Numbered from the stretch's first letter, positions 1 to 6,197 are shown. The stretch is DNA of 10,593 bases from Microscillaceae bacterium (GCA_003483885.1 DMXI01000035.1:1-10593); one strand, 5' to 3'. A program made the numbers and translations. The notes: a model not told the origin generated them from the letters alone.

Positions 1-836
1 CTGGCTCAGAAGGTAGTTTTCACGCAGGGCAAATGATAGAGTACGGATCGAACGTAGTGGGCGGCGTAACTCCTGGTAAAGGTGGCCAAACTCACCTTGA
101 TCGCCCGGTATTCAACACCGTAAAAGAAGCTGTGGAGGCTACAGGTGCTGATGTATCGGTTATTTTTGTACCTCCTGCCTTTGCAGCCGATGCTATCATG
201 GAAGCCGCTGACGCAGGTATTGGTGTAATCATTACGATTACCGAAGGAATCCCTACCTTGGATATGGTAAAAGTAAAAAATTACATTCAAGGAAAAGACG
301 TACGCATGGTAGGTCCTAACTGCCCTGGCGTAATTACTCCTGGCGAGGCTAAAGTAGGTATCATGCCCGGATTTATTCACAACCCTGGTCGCATTGGTAT
401 TGTTTCTCGCTCGGGTACATTGACCTACGAGGCAGTAGACCAAATCACCAAAGCAGGATTGGGACAGTCTACTTGTATTGGAATCGGTGGTGACCCTGTA
501 ATTGGTACAACTACCAAAGAGGCAGTAGAGTTGTTGATGAACGACCCTGAAACTGATGCTATCATTATGATTGGTGAGATTGGCGGTAGCATGGAAGCTG
601 AAGCGGCTCACTGGATCAAAGAAAATGGTAACCGTAAACCAGTAGTAGGTTTCATTGCGGGTCAAACGGCTCCTAAGGGACGTAGAATGGGGCACGCTGG
701 TGCTATTATTGGTGGAGCAGACGATACTGCAGAGGCTAAAATGCGTATCATGCGCGAGTGTGGCCTACACGTGGTAGAATCTCCTGCCGAAATTGGTGCT
801 ACTATGGTAAAAGCCTTAGAATCGGTAAGCTCATAG
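1..836 (+). CDS. sucD: Succinyl-CoA synthetase (ADP/GDP-forming) alpha subunit, 5'-truncated by window edge
   Basis: This is the alpha subunit of the cytoplasmic TCA-cycle enzyme that interconverts succinyl-CoA and succinate with substrate-level NTP formation; it works with SucB/SucC, which is not in the window. The first complete codon is at 3, and the reading frame is open to the edge, starting GSEGSFHAGQMIEYG, so the ATG at 33 is internal and only about 15-18 N-terminal residues are missing. Visible family signatures are the CoA-binding segment (NVVGGVTPGKGG), VGPNCPGVITPGE, SRSGTLTYE, GIGGDPVIGT, and the phosphohistidine loop GRRMGHAGAIIGG with the active-site His encoded at 693-695. The C-terminus is full length (TAG at 834-836). 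All key residues are present, so it should be functional. A rho-independent terminator lies about 160 bp downstream. Confidence 0.97.
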   Translation, partial: GSEGSFHAGQMIEYGSNVVGGVTPGKGGQTHLDRPVFNTVKEAVEATGADVSVIFVPPAFAADAIMEAADAGIGVIITITEGIPTLDMVKVKNYIQGKDVRMVGPNCPGVITPGEAKVGIMPGFIHNPGRIGIVSRSGTLTYEAVDQITKAGLGQSTCIGIGGDPVIGTTTKEAVELLMNDPETDAIIMIGEIGGSMEAEAAHWIKENGNRKPVVGFIAGQTAPKGRRMGHAGAIIGGADDTAEAKMRIMRECGLHVVESPAEIGATMVKALESVSS

Positions 837-1432
837 TTATTTTTTAGAGTATGTTTAAACATTAGTTTTCATAACTGATTTCCAAAGGTAAAACAGAGAT
901 CGCCTTCGGCTAAGTTATAATCTGGGCTAAAAAAGCGATTTTTATGCACTGATAGAAGACAAAATTTAAAAATACTCTTATATAAATTATTCTACCCTCT
1001 TTGTTTTATTCTCACAAAGGGGGTTTTTTATTGCCCAATTGATTTTTTCACAGGTTATGAAGTATATAAGCTAATTTTGGCAGCCTAAATGACCCAATAA
1101 TTTCAGTTGTTATCTTTATCACTATAGAATATATAATAGCAGGTTCTGTACTATACTTGTACATTTCAAATATTCGCCCCTTGAGTCACTAAAATATGGT
1201 TTAGTTCTTACCTATATCCCATTGCTTATCCCAAATTGGTTTCCTCAATATTATTTTTTTTGAGAAAAAGTAGATAATTTAGTCATTAAGCTTGCTATAC
1301 TTGTTTGACCATCTAAGAATAAAATACGTAAGATAATATAATCACAGAACAAACGCACTTGGTTTTAACCTAGAAATCGAGGCATATACAATCGCATAGT
1401 ATTCGAAAAACTTATTAAAATTTAAACTAGTG
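837..1432. other. AT-rich intergenic region between sucD and the STAS-like gene
   Basis: About 600 bp without a supportable gene. It contains the sucD terminator (994-1029), a perfect 12-bp palindrome ATGTTTAAACAT (851-862), and a weak bulged stem around a T-run (about 1242-1269, CTCAA...TTGAG). A TAATTTTG octamer at 1072-1079 matches the Bacteroidota -7 consensus TAnnTTTG, but I see no TTG at the expected -33 spacing and it is 350 bp from the next start. I find no tRNA fold and no ORF with coding character. Confidence 0.6.
994..1029 (+). terminator. Rho-independent terminator downstream of sucD
   Basis: A 10-bp stem pairs ACCCTCTTTG (994-1003) with CAAAGGGGGT (1015-1024), with one T-G wobble and an 11-nt loop. 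A run of six T residues follows at 1024-1029. It is the first convincing terminator after the sucD stop, leaving a 3' UTR of about 160 nt. A weaker 5-bp stem (ATCGC 899-903 / GCGAT 935-939, followed by TTTTT) lies between and could act as an earlier partial stop. Confidence 0.85.
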
Positions 1433-1849
1433 ATGGAGGAAATTTTTAGTAACCGGTATCAGGTATTTTACCATGATCGCCGGAGAAACTATTTTGTCAA
1501 CATTTGGCTACCTGAAAGCCAAAACCTGGAAGATACCGAATATCAGAAACAACAAGTCATTCTCTGGGATAAAGTAAGAGAAATACGCCCCCAGTTTGTC
1601 ATTTCCGATAACACCAATTTTTTGTATTCCATCGACCCTGAATTACAAGATTGGGTAGCCTTTGAAATCGATAAGTTGATTGATGAGGTACAATTAGAAC
1701 GCATAGGCATCGTGATTAGTAAAGATTTTATTGCTTTGCTTACCATTAAGCAAACCATTGAAGAGGGAAGATTTCAGGATATTACCCGCTTTTTTGAAAC
1801 CAGAGAAGAAGCTGAGTCTTGGCTATTTACCAAATCGCAGGCGGCCTGA
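1433..1849 (+). CDS. STAS/SpoIIAA-like small cytosolic protein (138 aa)
   Basis: Probable cytoplasmic protein of 138 residues with no signal peptide or membrane segment. The order of features resembles the SpoIIAA-like/STAS-type small proteins common in Cytophagales. There is an N-terminal beta-rich part (RYQVFYHDRRRNYFVNIWLP), a central 'PQFVISDNTNF' strand followed by 'IDPELQDWV', a helix, then 'RIGIVISKDFIALLTIKQTIEE', and a C-terminal 'RFFETREEAESWL'. The last motif (FxxxxEAxxWL) is typical of that fold. The exact role is unknown; relatives are proposed to act in signalling or lipid binding. A GTG directly precedes the ATG (1430); I chose ATG at 1433. There is no Shine-Dalgarno sequence, only AT-rich DNA, as usual for Bacteroidota. 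It is monocistronic, ending at a shared terminator 27 bp downstream. Confidence 0.8.
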   Translation: MEEIFSNRYQVFYHDRRRNYFVNIWLPESQNLEDTEYQKQQVILWDKVREIRPQFVISDNTNFLYSIDPELQDWVAFEIDKLIDEVQLERIGIVISKDFIALLTIKQTIEEGRFQDITRFFETREEAESWLFTKSQAA

Positions 1850-1875
1850 AGGTCACAGAATCCCGAAAAAGATTG

Positions 1876-1902
1876 AACCCGTTATTTTCTAACGGGTTTT
1901 TT
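1876..1902. terminator. Bidirectional terminator between convergent genes
   Basis: Perfect 9-bp stem AACCCGTTA (1876-1884) / TAACGGGTT (1890-1898) with a TTTTC loop and a T-run to 1902 for the plus strand. On the minus strand the stem is followed by a weaker CAATCTTTTT. It sits 26 bp after the STAS-like gene stop and 2 bp beyond the DUF4291 stop (1901-1903), whose TAA overlaps the T-run. It probably ends both transcripts. Confidence 0.9.
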
Positions 1903-2545
1903 AATGCGCTAAACCTAAGTTTTCAATAATTGCGGTATCATCTATCTCAATTACTTGTTCTTTTATCACCAGCAATTCGTCTAGTTTTCCCTGAGTTAAT
2001 TTTTGTCCTTGTTCGCGTACAAACCCGGTAATATCTTGAATGGACACCGCCCAATCAGTACCAAATTGCCGCAGCATATCGTTTCTTAAGCCTAGTTGGA
2101 TCGCTCTTCGCTGAAGCTTATTACCATTGGGATGATGGTCGGGGTCCCATTGCATCACTACATCACTCGCTTTGAGTTTGGCCTGCCAATCGGCTTTTGA
2201 GGCATACACTCCAGATTTAAAACTAGAATGTACAGCTGCTATCAGTATTTGTTCAAAGTGGGTTTTGGCAATTTCAATGGCCAAAATACATTCTTGGTTG
2301 GACTTGGTAGCCCAACCCGCCCGATACATCATCCACAGAAAATTAGGCTTGATCCAACTCATCCGATTAAAACTGTACTGGCTTCCGCCAAATTGCTGAT
2401 TTTCAGCTGCATATTTGGCAATACTGGGATTAAAAGCCTGGTACACTACCAGATTTTCTTCGGTGGTCATTTGTCCCAAAATACAACGCCCCTCTTGAGG
2501 CAAGTCAGCTTCATAATCTTTGTAAGGAATAGTTTCTAGGTTCAT
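1901..2545 (-). CDS. DUF4291 domain-containing protein
   Basis: This matches the DUF4291 family by its characteristic blocks, numbered from the chosen start. They are 'ENLVVYQAFNPSIAKYA' early on, then 'FNRMSWIKPNFLWMMYRAGWATK', 'QECILAIEI', 'VMQWDPDHHPNGNKLQRRAIQLGLR' (a conserved WDP...R-IQ-GL stretch), and a final 'ITGFVREQG'. The biochemical function of the family is not established to my knowledge. The protein has no signal peptide and should be cytosolic. The frame is open to an ATG at 2608, but the extra 21 codons (Asn/Gln/Lys-rich, AT-rich DNA) look non-coding and family proteins start close to the chosen Met, so I place the start at 2545 (214 aa). It is the last gene of the WYL cluster, 91 bp after the TonB-C gene (28 bp if the longer start is used). 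A terminator follows immediately. Confidence 0.85.
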   Translation of the reverse strand: MNLETIPYKDYEADLPQEGRCILGQMTTEENLVVYQAFNPSIAKYAAENQQFGGSQYSFNRMSWIKPNFLWMMYRAGWATKSNQECILAIEIAKTHFEQILIAAVHSSFKSGVYASKADWQAKLKASDVVMQWDPDHHPNGNKLQRRAIQLGLRNDMLRQFGTDWAVSIQDITGFVREQGQKLTQGKLDELLVIKEQVIEIDDTAIIENLGLAH

Positions 2546-2636
2546 CTTGGATGATTGATTAGTTAATTGTTTTATGGCTAAATTGTTAATTCTTTTACTA
2601 TTCAACAATAGTTTTTAACGAAATAAGTTAATCCTG

Positions 2637-3461
2637 TTACTTGAGTTTAAAAGTGATTGGTATGACGACTCTTTGTATCCGTTTTCGATTACCACGCGCC
2701 ACAAAAGGCTGCCATTTTGGTCCATTCATTATAAGCCGTACAGCTTCTAGTTCGCAACCATTGCCAATGCCTCTGAGAACTTCAACGTTCTTTAGCGTCC
2801 CATCTCCTGCTACCGCAATCATTACAAATACTTTCCCTTCAGCCTTTAATCTTTTAGCTTCTGGCGGATAACGCAAACTATCACGTATATAGCGGTAAAA
2901 TCTCCTCATTCCTCCTCGCGGCTCAGGCTTATCTTCAACAACGGTAAAAACCTCTTTCTTTTCTTTTATTTTTTTCTTGACCACTTTTCCAATGCTGGTC
3001 CATTGCCCACCTTGTTGCACTCGAGTTACGCCTTTGCAAAAAGACTCTGCCCCATCATATATCAAAGCCAAACGTTCTATCCCTTTGTAGTCTAAATATC
3101 CGTATTTCCTGTTTCTTTTTGCCAATACTAGTTTTACTGGCTTTTCACAATTGGGTGGATAAATGGTATCATAACTAAATTGACTTAATTGTTCACCATT
3201 GCTATTAAACAAAGCATATTTGTTTCTTTTTTGTACAATAAATAGCGTAGAAAGCTTGTCTTTGGCCTCGACAACAATTGCCTGAATTCGCTTGTAAATG
3301 GGGCTTCCTTTTTTCTTACCACTTTTGGTTTTATATCCCCATTTTCCTTCTTTGTTTTGGTAAGGAATGGCTTGTTGCGCTTGTACAATGTTTAAGCAAC
3401 TCATCCATAAACCCAGTGCCCCAGCAAAACGAATGACAACTTGTGATTTGACATTTAACAT
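2637..3461 (-). CDS. Exported protein with WG-like repeats and C-terminal TonB domain
   Basis: The 274-residue product has a signal peptide at residues 1-28 (hydrophobic core, probable cleavage after VQA before QQ). WG/KWG-like repeats follow at about 33-60 (EGKWGYKTKSGKK), 80-100 (NKYALFNSNGE) and 118-150 (RKYGYLDYKG). A lysine-rich linker (159-170) leads to a TonB C-terminal domain at about 190-274, with 'YPPEAKRLKAEGKVFVMIAV..DG' and a terminal 'VVIPITFKLK'. True TonB proteins anchor by an uncleaved N-terminal helix and have a Pro-rich spacer. Here the helix looks cleavable, so the protein is probably a periplasmic TonB-like module rather than an energy transducer (inference). It starts 15 bp after the WYL stop, so the two are almost certainly co-transcribed. 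Confidence 0.85.
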   Translation of the reverse strand: MLNVKSQVVIRFAGALGLWMSCLNIVQAQQAIPYQNKEGKWGYKTKSGKKKGSPIYKRIQAIVVEAKDKLSTLFIVQKRNKYALFNSNGEQLSQFSYDTIYPPNCEKPVKLVLAKRNRKYGYLDYKGIERLALIYDGAESFCKGVTRVQQGGQWTSIGKVVKKKIKEKKEVFTVVEDKPEPRGGMRRFYRYIRDSLRYPPEAKRLKAEGKVFVMIAVAGDGTLKNVEVLRGIGNGCELEAVRLIMNGPKWQPFVARGNRKRIQRVVIPITFKLK

Positions 3462-3476
3462 ATGGATACGTTTTGA

Positions 3477-4502
3477 TTAGGTAGGTTCACTTTTTTCCTC
3501 TCCGTATAGTTTCAAGTTATACTTCAAACGATTTTCGATGCGGGTTCTTAAAAATTCTGGCTCCAATACGATCATCGTTTCACCAAACCCTAAAATTTCG
3601 CGCTCTAACTCAAAGTTATGCTGCACATTCAATGAAATCACAATGCCTTCCTCGCCCTTTTCAAGCACTTGTTGGCTATGGTGCATAGGCTTGGTAATGA
3701 CATAGGGAGCACTACGACGGTCAATTTTGAGCACTACTCGAATGGGTTCCTGCCCTGCGTTTACGGTAACTCCTATCACATTTTTAAAGAAGTTACTCAT
3801 GTCTATTTTGGTCTCCTCATAAGGCTCATAAGACTTGTCAATAGCCTGAATACGGTCCAAAGCTAACGTAGTAATGGTAGGAAAGCCTCGCTGTCGCCCC
3901 AATACAAACCACCGATTGCGATATTCTTTGAGCAAATAGGGAAACAACACAAACGTATTAGCATTACGCGCCCTAAACGACTGATAGGTTACTTCTAAGG
4001 AAGTTTTTTTTAAAATAGCTTCGTAAATAATGTCTAAATGCTCCAATCCCCGAAGGTTTTCGTTTTTCTCAAAGTCAATCACCGACATTTGGTCGGTTTT
4101 GGCAGTGTGTATTTTGTCTTCCAGTTTTTGCACCATCCCGCTCAATTCCTGAAAATGGGTAAACCCTTTGAACTGTTTCAAAATCTCCACTACTTCGTTG
4201 AGTTTAAGCAAGTCCTGATCGGTTAAAGGTATATTGGTGATAGAATATTCGGGGTCTTCGTAGGTGTAATATTTTTTGTCAATGACTACAATAGGCGCAT
4301 TGTACCCCAGCTTATCACTACGCATCATCTGGATGTCCATTTGCACCGTACGTTTGCTCACGCCTTTATCAATGCCTTCGTATTCATACAAGGCTTCAGA
4401 GCAAGTCTCGATCAAGTCATCTAGAGTCCACTGACGAAAGCGATTGCGCAAGCAATTGTCAATCGTACGGTATCGAATAAGCGCGTTTCTGTTTACAGGC
4501 AT
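3477..4502 (-). CDS. WYL-domain transcriptional regulator
   Basis: Predicted cytosolic DNA-binding regulator of 341 residues. Residues 5-75 form a helix-turn-helix-type domain ('KGVSKRTVQMDIQMMRS' is the probable recognition region). Residues 95-145 are helical linker. A WYL domain spans about 150-225; the usual WYL tripeptide region reads 'NRWFVLGRQRG' (196-206) and is followed by 'TTLALDRIQAI'. A WCX-like C-terminal extension covers about 243-335. WYL domains are thought to sense ligands or nucleic acids and are frequent regulators of stress and defence genes, but nothing adjacent is a recognisable defence system. It heads a minus-strand cluster with the TonB-C (15 bp gap) and DUF4291 genes, which suggests that it is co-expressed with them or autoregulated. 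The start MPVNRNALIRYR is typical of Bacteroidota members. Confidence 0.92.
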   Translation of the reverse strand: MPVNRNALIRYRTIDNCLRNRFRQWTLDDLIETCSEALYEYEGIDKGVSKRTVQMDIQMMRSDKLGYNAPIVVIDKKYYTYEDPEYSITNIPLTDQDLLKLNEVVEILKQFKGFTHFQELSGMVQKLEDKIHTAKTDQMSVIDFEKNENLRGLEHLDIIYEAILKKTSLEVTYQSFRARNANTFVLFPYLLKEYRNRWFVLGRQRGFPTITTLALDRIQAIDKSYEPYEETKIDMSNFFKNVIGVTVNAGQEPIRVVLKIDRRSAPYVITKPMHHSQQVLEKGEEGIVISLNVQHNFELEREILGFGETMIVLEPEFLRTRIENRLKYNLKLYGEEKSEPT

Positions 4503-4550
4503 TTTCTAAAGTGAAAAACTAAAAATGAAAAATGGCACAAAGTGGGAGTT

Positions 4551-4578
4551 AGTCCACAGTCGATAGTCCATAGTTTTG
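4551..4578. repeat. Degenerate heptanucleotide tandem repeat
   Basis: Four consecutive 7-mers are in exact register: AGTCCAC (4551), AGTCGAT (4558), AGTCCAT (4565), AGTTTTG (4572). The consensus is AGTCSAY. It lies in the promoter-side intergenic space upstream of the WYL gene. Such short heptad repeats are known in intergenic DNA of cyanobacteria and some Bacteroidota; function is unknown. Confidence 0.6.
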
Positions 4579-4641
4579 CGATGCATCGCGAATTAATTAA
4601 TCATTAAACATCAATAATCAACAATTGTATTGCATCGCGAA
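4575..4641. repeat. GCGATGCATCGC palindrome with a second half-copy
   Basis: An 18-bp near-perfect palindrome, TTTGCGATGCATCGCGAA (4575-4592; one mismatch pair), is followed 49 bp later by an exact direct copy of its right half, TGCATCGCGAA (4631-4641). The spacer is very AT-rich. The location, 73-139 bp upstream of the WYL start and just beyond the membrane-protein stop, suits either a regulator binding site or a dispersed repeat remnant. No terminator T-run follows it. Confidence 0.55.
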
Positions 4642-4670
4642 ACAATAGAAAAATAATTAAAAATTGAACA

Positions 4671-5063
4671 TCATATCCTCTTCTTATCCAGCACATTGTT
4701 GACTATGGCACCGAAAAGCATAAAGGAAAATACAAAGATATAACCACTGTATTCCAAGGTCAATTCGTTGATTTTGATGCGGGTTTGACTCCCCCAAAGA
4801 ACCAATAAGAGCAACCCAATAAAACCTACAGCTAGCACCATTTGACGAATAAGGTGATGTTCACCTTTTTTGAGGCCAGTCATGCACACCACAGTCTCGA
4901 ACATATACAATACAAATGCGGTGGGTATAAAAGCAGCAAAACTCATAGAAAGTAATACCTCCAAGTAAGTATCCCAGCCATACATAAACAATACAGGCAC
5001 AAAACCTAATGGGATAGTAAAAGAACTGACAATCAATATTTTAGCGGCACGTTTCATCATCAT
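4671..5063 (-). CDS. Small integral membrane protein, four predicted helices
   Basis: Unrecognised 130-residue protein. Four hydrophobic segments are visible: residues 7-28 (ILIVSSFTIPLGFVPVLFMY), 34-58, 74-91 (MVLAVGFIGLLLLVLW) and 104-124 (YIFVFSFMLFGAIVNNVL). Short basic loops (KKGEHHLIRQ and the C-terminal DKKRI) suggest that both termini are cytoplasmic. No catalytic or transport motif can be seen. The start has three consecutive Met codons (5063, 5060, 5057), any of which may be used. It is divergent from the paralog array starting at 5271 and separated from the downstream WYL gene by 168 bp of repeat-bearing DNA, so it is probably transcribed on its own. Confidence 0.75.
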   Translation of the reverse strand: MMMKRAAKILIVSSFTIPLGFVPVLFMYGWDTYLEVLLSMSFAAFIPTAFVLYMFETVVCMTGLKKGEHHLIRQMVLAVGFIGLLLLVLWGSQTRIKINELTLEYSGYIFVFSFMLFGAIVNNVLDKKRI

Positions 5064-5153
5064 TGGTAGTGGTATGGAATAGTGGTTTTAGATAAATATT
5101 GGATAGTTTATAAGTAATTCTTTAGCAAAATAGAAAATTAATTTCCACTACGC

Positions 5154-5178
5154 AAAAACATTGCGCATGCGTGTTTTT
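5154..5178. other. Hairpin in the divergent intergenic region
   Basis: Arms AAAAACA (5154-5160) and TGTTTTT (5172-5178) enclose TTG plus the self-complementary CGCATGCG (5164-5171). With flanking A and T runs it could be a terminator-like or operator-like dyad between the divergent genes at 5063 and 5271. A TTAGTTTG at 5177-5184 is only a loose relative of the Bacteroidota -7 box. Confidence 0.4.
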
Positions 5179-5192
5179 AGTTTGTATCAACA

Positions 5193-5219
5193 ACAAGGCT
5201 ACGAATGAGCTTCCTTCTA
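5193..5219 (+). repeat. Array element copy 0 (5' half only)
   Basis: This 27-bp segment aligns without gaps to 5524-5550 with 21/27 identities. The shared blocks are AAGGCTA and GCTTCCTTCTA; the latter 11-mer is identical. The 3' half seen in the other two copies (AGCGCACCT) is absent. Its own weak flanking pair is CAAGG (5194-5198) / CCTTG (5225-5229). It lies 51 bp before the first paralog's start codon. Confidence 0.6.
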
Positions 5220-5226
5220 CAACACC

Positions 5227-5243
5227 TTGAATAGCTTATTCAA
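5227..5243. promoter_or_regulatory. Perfect 7-bp inverted repeat upstream of the paralog pair
   Basis: TTGAATA (5227-5233), a GCT spacer, then TATTCAA (5237-5243), ending 27 bp before the ATG at 5271. The tight 3-nt spacer fits an operator or a small mRNA leader hairpin that could affect translation of the first gene. The assignment as regulatory is inference. Confidence 0.4.
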
Positions 5244-5270
5244 TTTCTCTGTTTTTAAATATAACACACT

Positions 5271-5501
5271 ATGGCACAAGTAGAACTAAGCATCATCAAC
5301 ATAAACGATGTGGATGGTGCACTAGAAGTGATACAGGCTTGGCTAAACGAATGGCGTGATCAATTAGACTTTGTCTCTGAAAATGAAGGCTGTAGCAAGG
5401 CAATTAACTTATGGACGATTCGAGGGGAGGAACAATTAATCAACAATATTATTTTGGACTTACCTGAACAAGTCAGGAATTTGCCAATGCCTATCAACTA
5501 A
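5271..5501 (+). CDS. Small paralog A, SENxGC-type hypothetical protein (76 aa)
   Basis: Unrecognised cytosolic protein of 76 residues. Its core, W24-x3-W28...LDFVSENEGC(41)...LWTIRGEE, matches the next gene (5611-5889) at a constant 20-residue offset, so the two are paralogs. Paralog B has Cys-Gly-Cys-Cys at the conserved site, but A reads Cys-Ser-Lys-Ala and so keeps only one cysteine. A also carries four extra residues before the terminal 'DLPEQV'. The predicted form is a short beta strand (VELSIIN), an amphipathic helix with the two Trp, a turn with the SENxGC motif, a strand and a final helix. It has no signal peptide. The gene sits between repeat elements 0 and 1. Function unknown. Confidence 0.75.
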   Translation: MAQVELSIININDVDGALEVIQAWLNEWRDQLDFVSENEGCSKAINLWTIRGEEQLINNIILDLPEQVRNLPMPIN

Positions 5502-5523
5502 TTATCAAATTATTGTAAATACT

Positions 5524-5584
5524 AAAAGGCTATAGGTGTGCTTCCTTCTATTTTTTTGGGAAAAACTAGCGCACCTGCTTTCCT
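5524..5584 (+). repeat. Array element copy 1 (full, hairpin-forming)
   Basis: The element is about 61 bp long and lies between the two paralog genes, starting 23 bp after the first stop. Its arms AGGTGTGCT (5534-5542) and AGCGCACCT (5568-5576) pair over 9 bp with a single G-T wobble, enclosing a 25-nt loop. It matches copy 2 (5888-5946) at both ends: CTAAAA..CT, TAGGTGTGCTT on the left and AGCGCACCT..TTTCCT on the right. The loop has diverged. The G-T pair would be a C-A mismatch on the other strand, so if it folds as RNA it is more stable in transcripts that read with the genes. Confidence 0.75.
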
Positions 5585-5610
5585 TTTTTAAAAAATATCC
5601 AAAAAATGCA

Positions 5611-5889
5611 ATGGGTAAGAAAAACAAAAAACGCAGACGTAGAATAAAACAAGCTCCTACAGATCGTAATGCTATCATTGTCGAGCATTGTATCACAACT
5701 GATGCCGACACCCCAGGAGAAACCGAAATGGCGCTGCAATGGTTGAAGCAGTGGCGTAAAAAGCTAGACTATATCTCTGAAAATCAGGGTTGTGGTTGCT
5801 GCGTTAGCATTTGGGTCATTCGTGGCAATGAAGCCATTATTGATACTTTGCCCTCTGCTCTTCGCAGCACAAAGACTCTTTCAGCCTAA
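5611..5889 (+). CDS. Small paralog B, SENxGCGCC-type hypothetical protein with basic N-terminus (92 aa)
   Basis: Paralog of the preceding gene. The first 13 residues are strongly basic (GKKNKKRRRRIK), which suggests nucleic-acid or ribosome contact. The core is ALQWLKQWRKKLDYISENQG followed by C61-G-C63-C64, then VSIWVIRGNEAIID and a terminal LPSAL. The three closely spaced cysteines may bind metal or be redox active (inference). The reading frame extends upstream to a GTG at 5536, but those 25 codons lie inside repeat element 1 and are Phe/Leu-rich and unlike paralog A, so I start at ATG 5611. The stop TAA (5887-5889) overlaps the start of element 2. Function unknown; I do not recognise a named family with certainty. 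Confidence 0.75.
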   Translation: MGKKNKKRRRRIKQAPTDRNAIIVEHCITTDADTPGETEMALQWLKQWRKKLDYISENQGCGCCVSIWVIRGNEAIIDTLPSALRSTKTLSA

Positions 5890-5946
5890 AAAACTTAGGT
5901 GTGCTTTCTTGTACTTATTTGATTGTAGTAGCGCACCTTATTTCCT
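5888..5946 (+). repeat. Array element copy 2 (full, hairpin-forming)
   Basis: Second full copy, beginning at the stop codon of paralog B. It has the same arms, AGGTGTGCT (5897-5905) and AGCGCACCT (5930-5938), and the same G-T wobble. The 24-nt loop has a different sequence, including TACT...AGTA next to the 3' arm. The left 27 positions match copy 1 at 22 places with one gap; the right 17 positions match at 15. Conserved arms with a variable loop argue for a selected structure rather than a recent simple duplication. No T-tract follows, so it is not an ordinary terminator. Confidence 0.75.
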
Positions 5947-6197
5947 CTCACGTCTTTGGTCTTACCGAAGAGAGACCCAAGAGTGTATTGTATGGGCTCG
6001 CTGCACCAAGACCCTACAACAAGTAATTTCAGCCCTGCCTTAATTTCCTCGACAGACTAAGCTTCTCAAAAATTTTTAAATATTTTTTTCGCAAGCTGTT
6101 AACCATTCTAAATGCTCCCACATAAACCCGTACCTAACTAGTGCACTGAATAGGTAATTTTAATAATTACTTAACTTAACCAAAATCGTTCAACAAG
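5947..6197. other. Intergenic DNA between the array and the lipoprotein gene
   Basis: With element 2 this makes about 308 bp without a gene. A stem CTTTGGTCT (5954-5962) / AGACCCAAG (5973-5981), with one mismatch, follows element 2. An AT-rich stretch (6066-6090, AAAAATTTTTAAAT then seven T) and an AT hairpin GTAATT (6154-6159) / AATTAC (6165-6170) precede the lipoprotein start. The frame at 5792-6043 is open but overlaps paralog B and lacks coding character. No third paralog is visible after element 2. Confidence 0.55.

Noticed and set aside
6..695. Long antisense open frame opposite sucD
   Set aside because: The sense strand is an unmistakable sucD; the antisense frame is a codon-usage shadow.
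851..862. ATGTTTAAACAT palindrome as an operator
   Set aside because: It lies just downstream of the sucD stop with no promoter nearby; a 12-bp AT-rich palindrome can arise by chance.
1901..4502. WYL cluster as an anti-phage defence system
   Set aside because: WYL regulators often control defence genes, but no nuclease, helicase, toxin or other effector is recognisable next to it; DUF4291 has no established role to invoke.
5534..5576. Array element hairpins as rho-independent terminators
   Set aside because: No T-tract directly after the stem in either copy. The T6 near copy 1 is several bases away and is missing from copy 2.
5536..5610. N-terminal extension of paralog B from a GTG start
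   Set aside because: The extension lies wholly inside repeat element 1, is Phe/Leu-rich, and has no counterpart in paralog A.
5193..5946. The repeat-gene array as an integron cassette array with attC sites
   Set aside because: The elements lack the GTTRRRY / RYYYAAC core boxes of attC, and no integrase is in the window. The cassette idea is kept only as a loose analogy.
5193..5946. CRISPR array
   Set aside because: Only three diverged copies, spaced more than 300 bp apart with coding genes between.
5792..6043. Open frame of 83 codons on the plus strand
   Set aside because: It overlaps paralog B in another frame and runs through element 2; no coding character.
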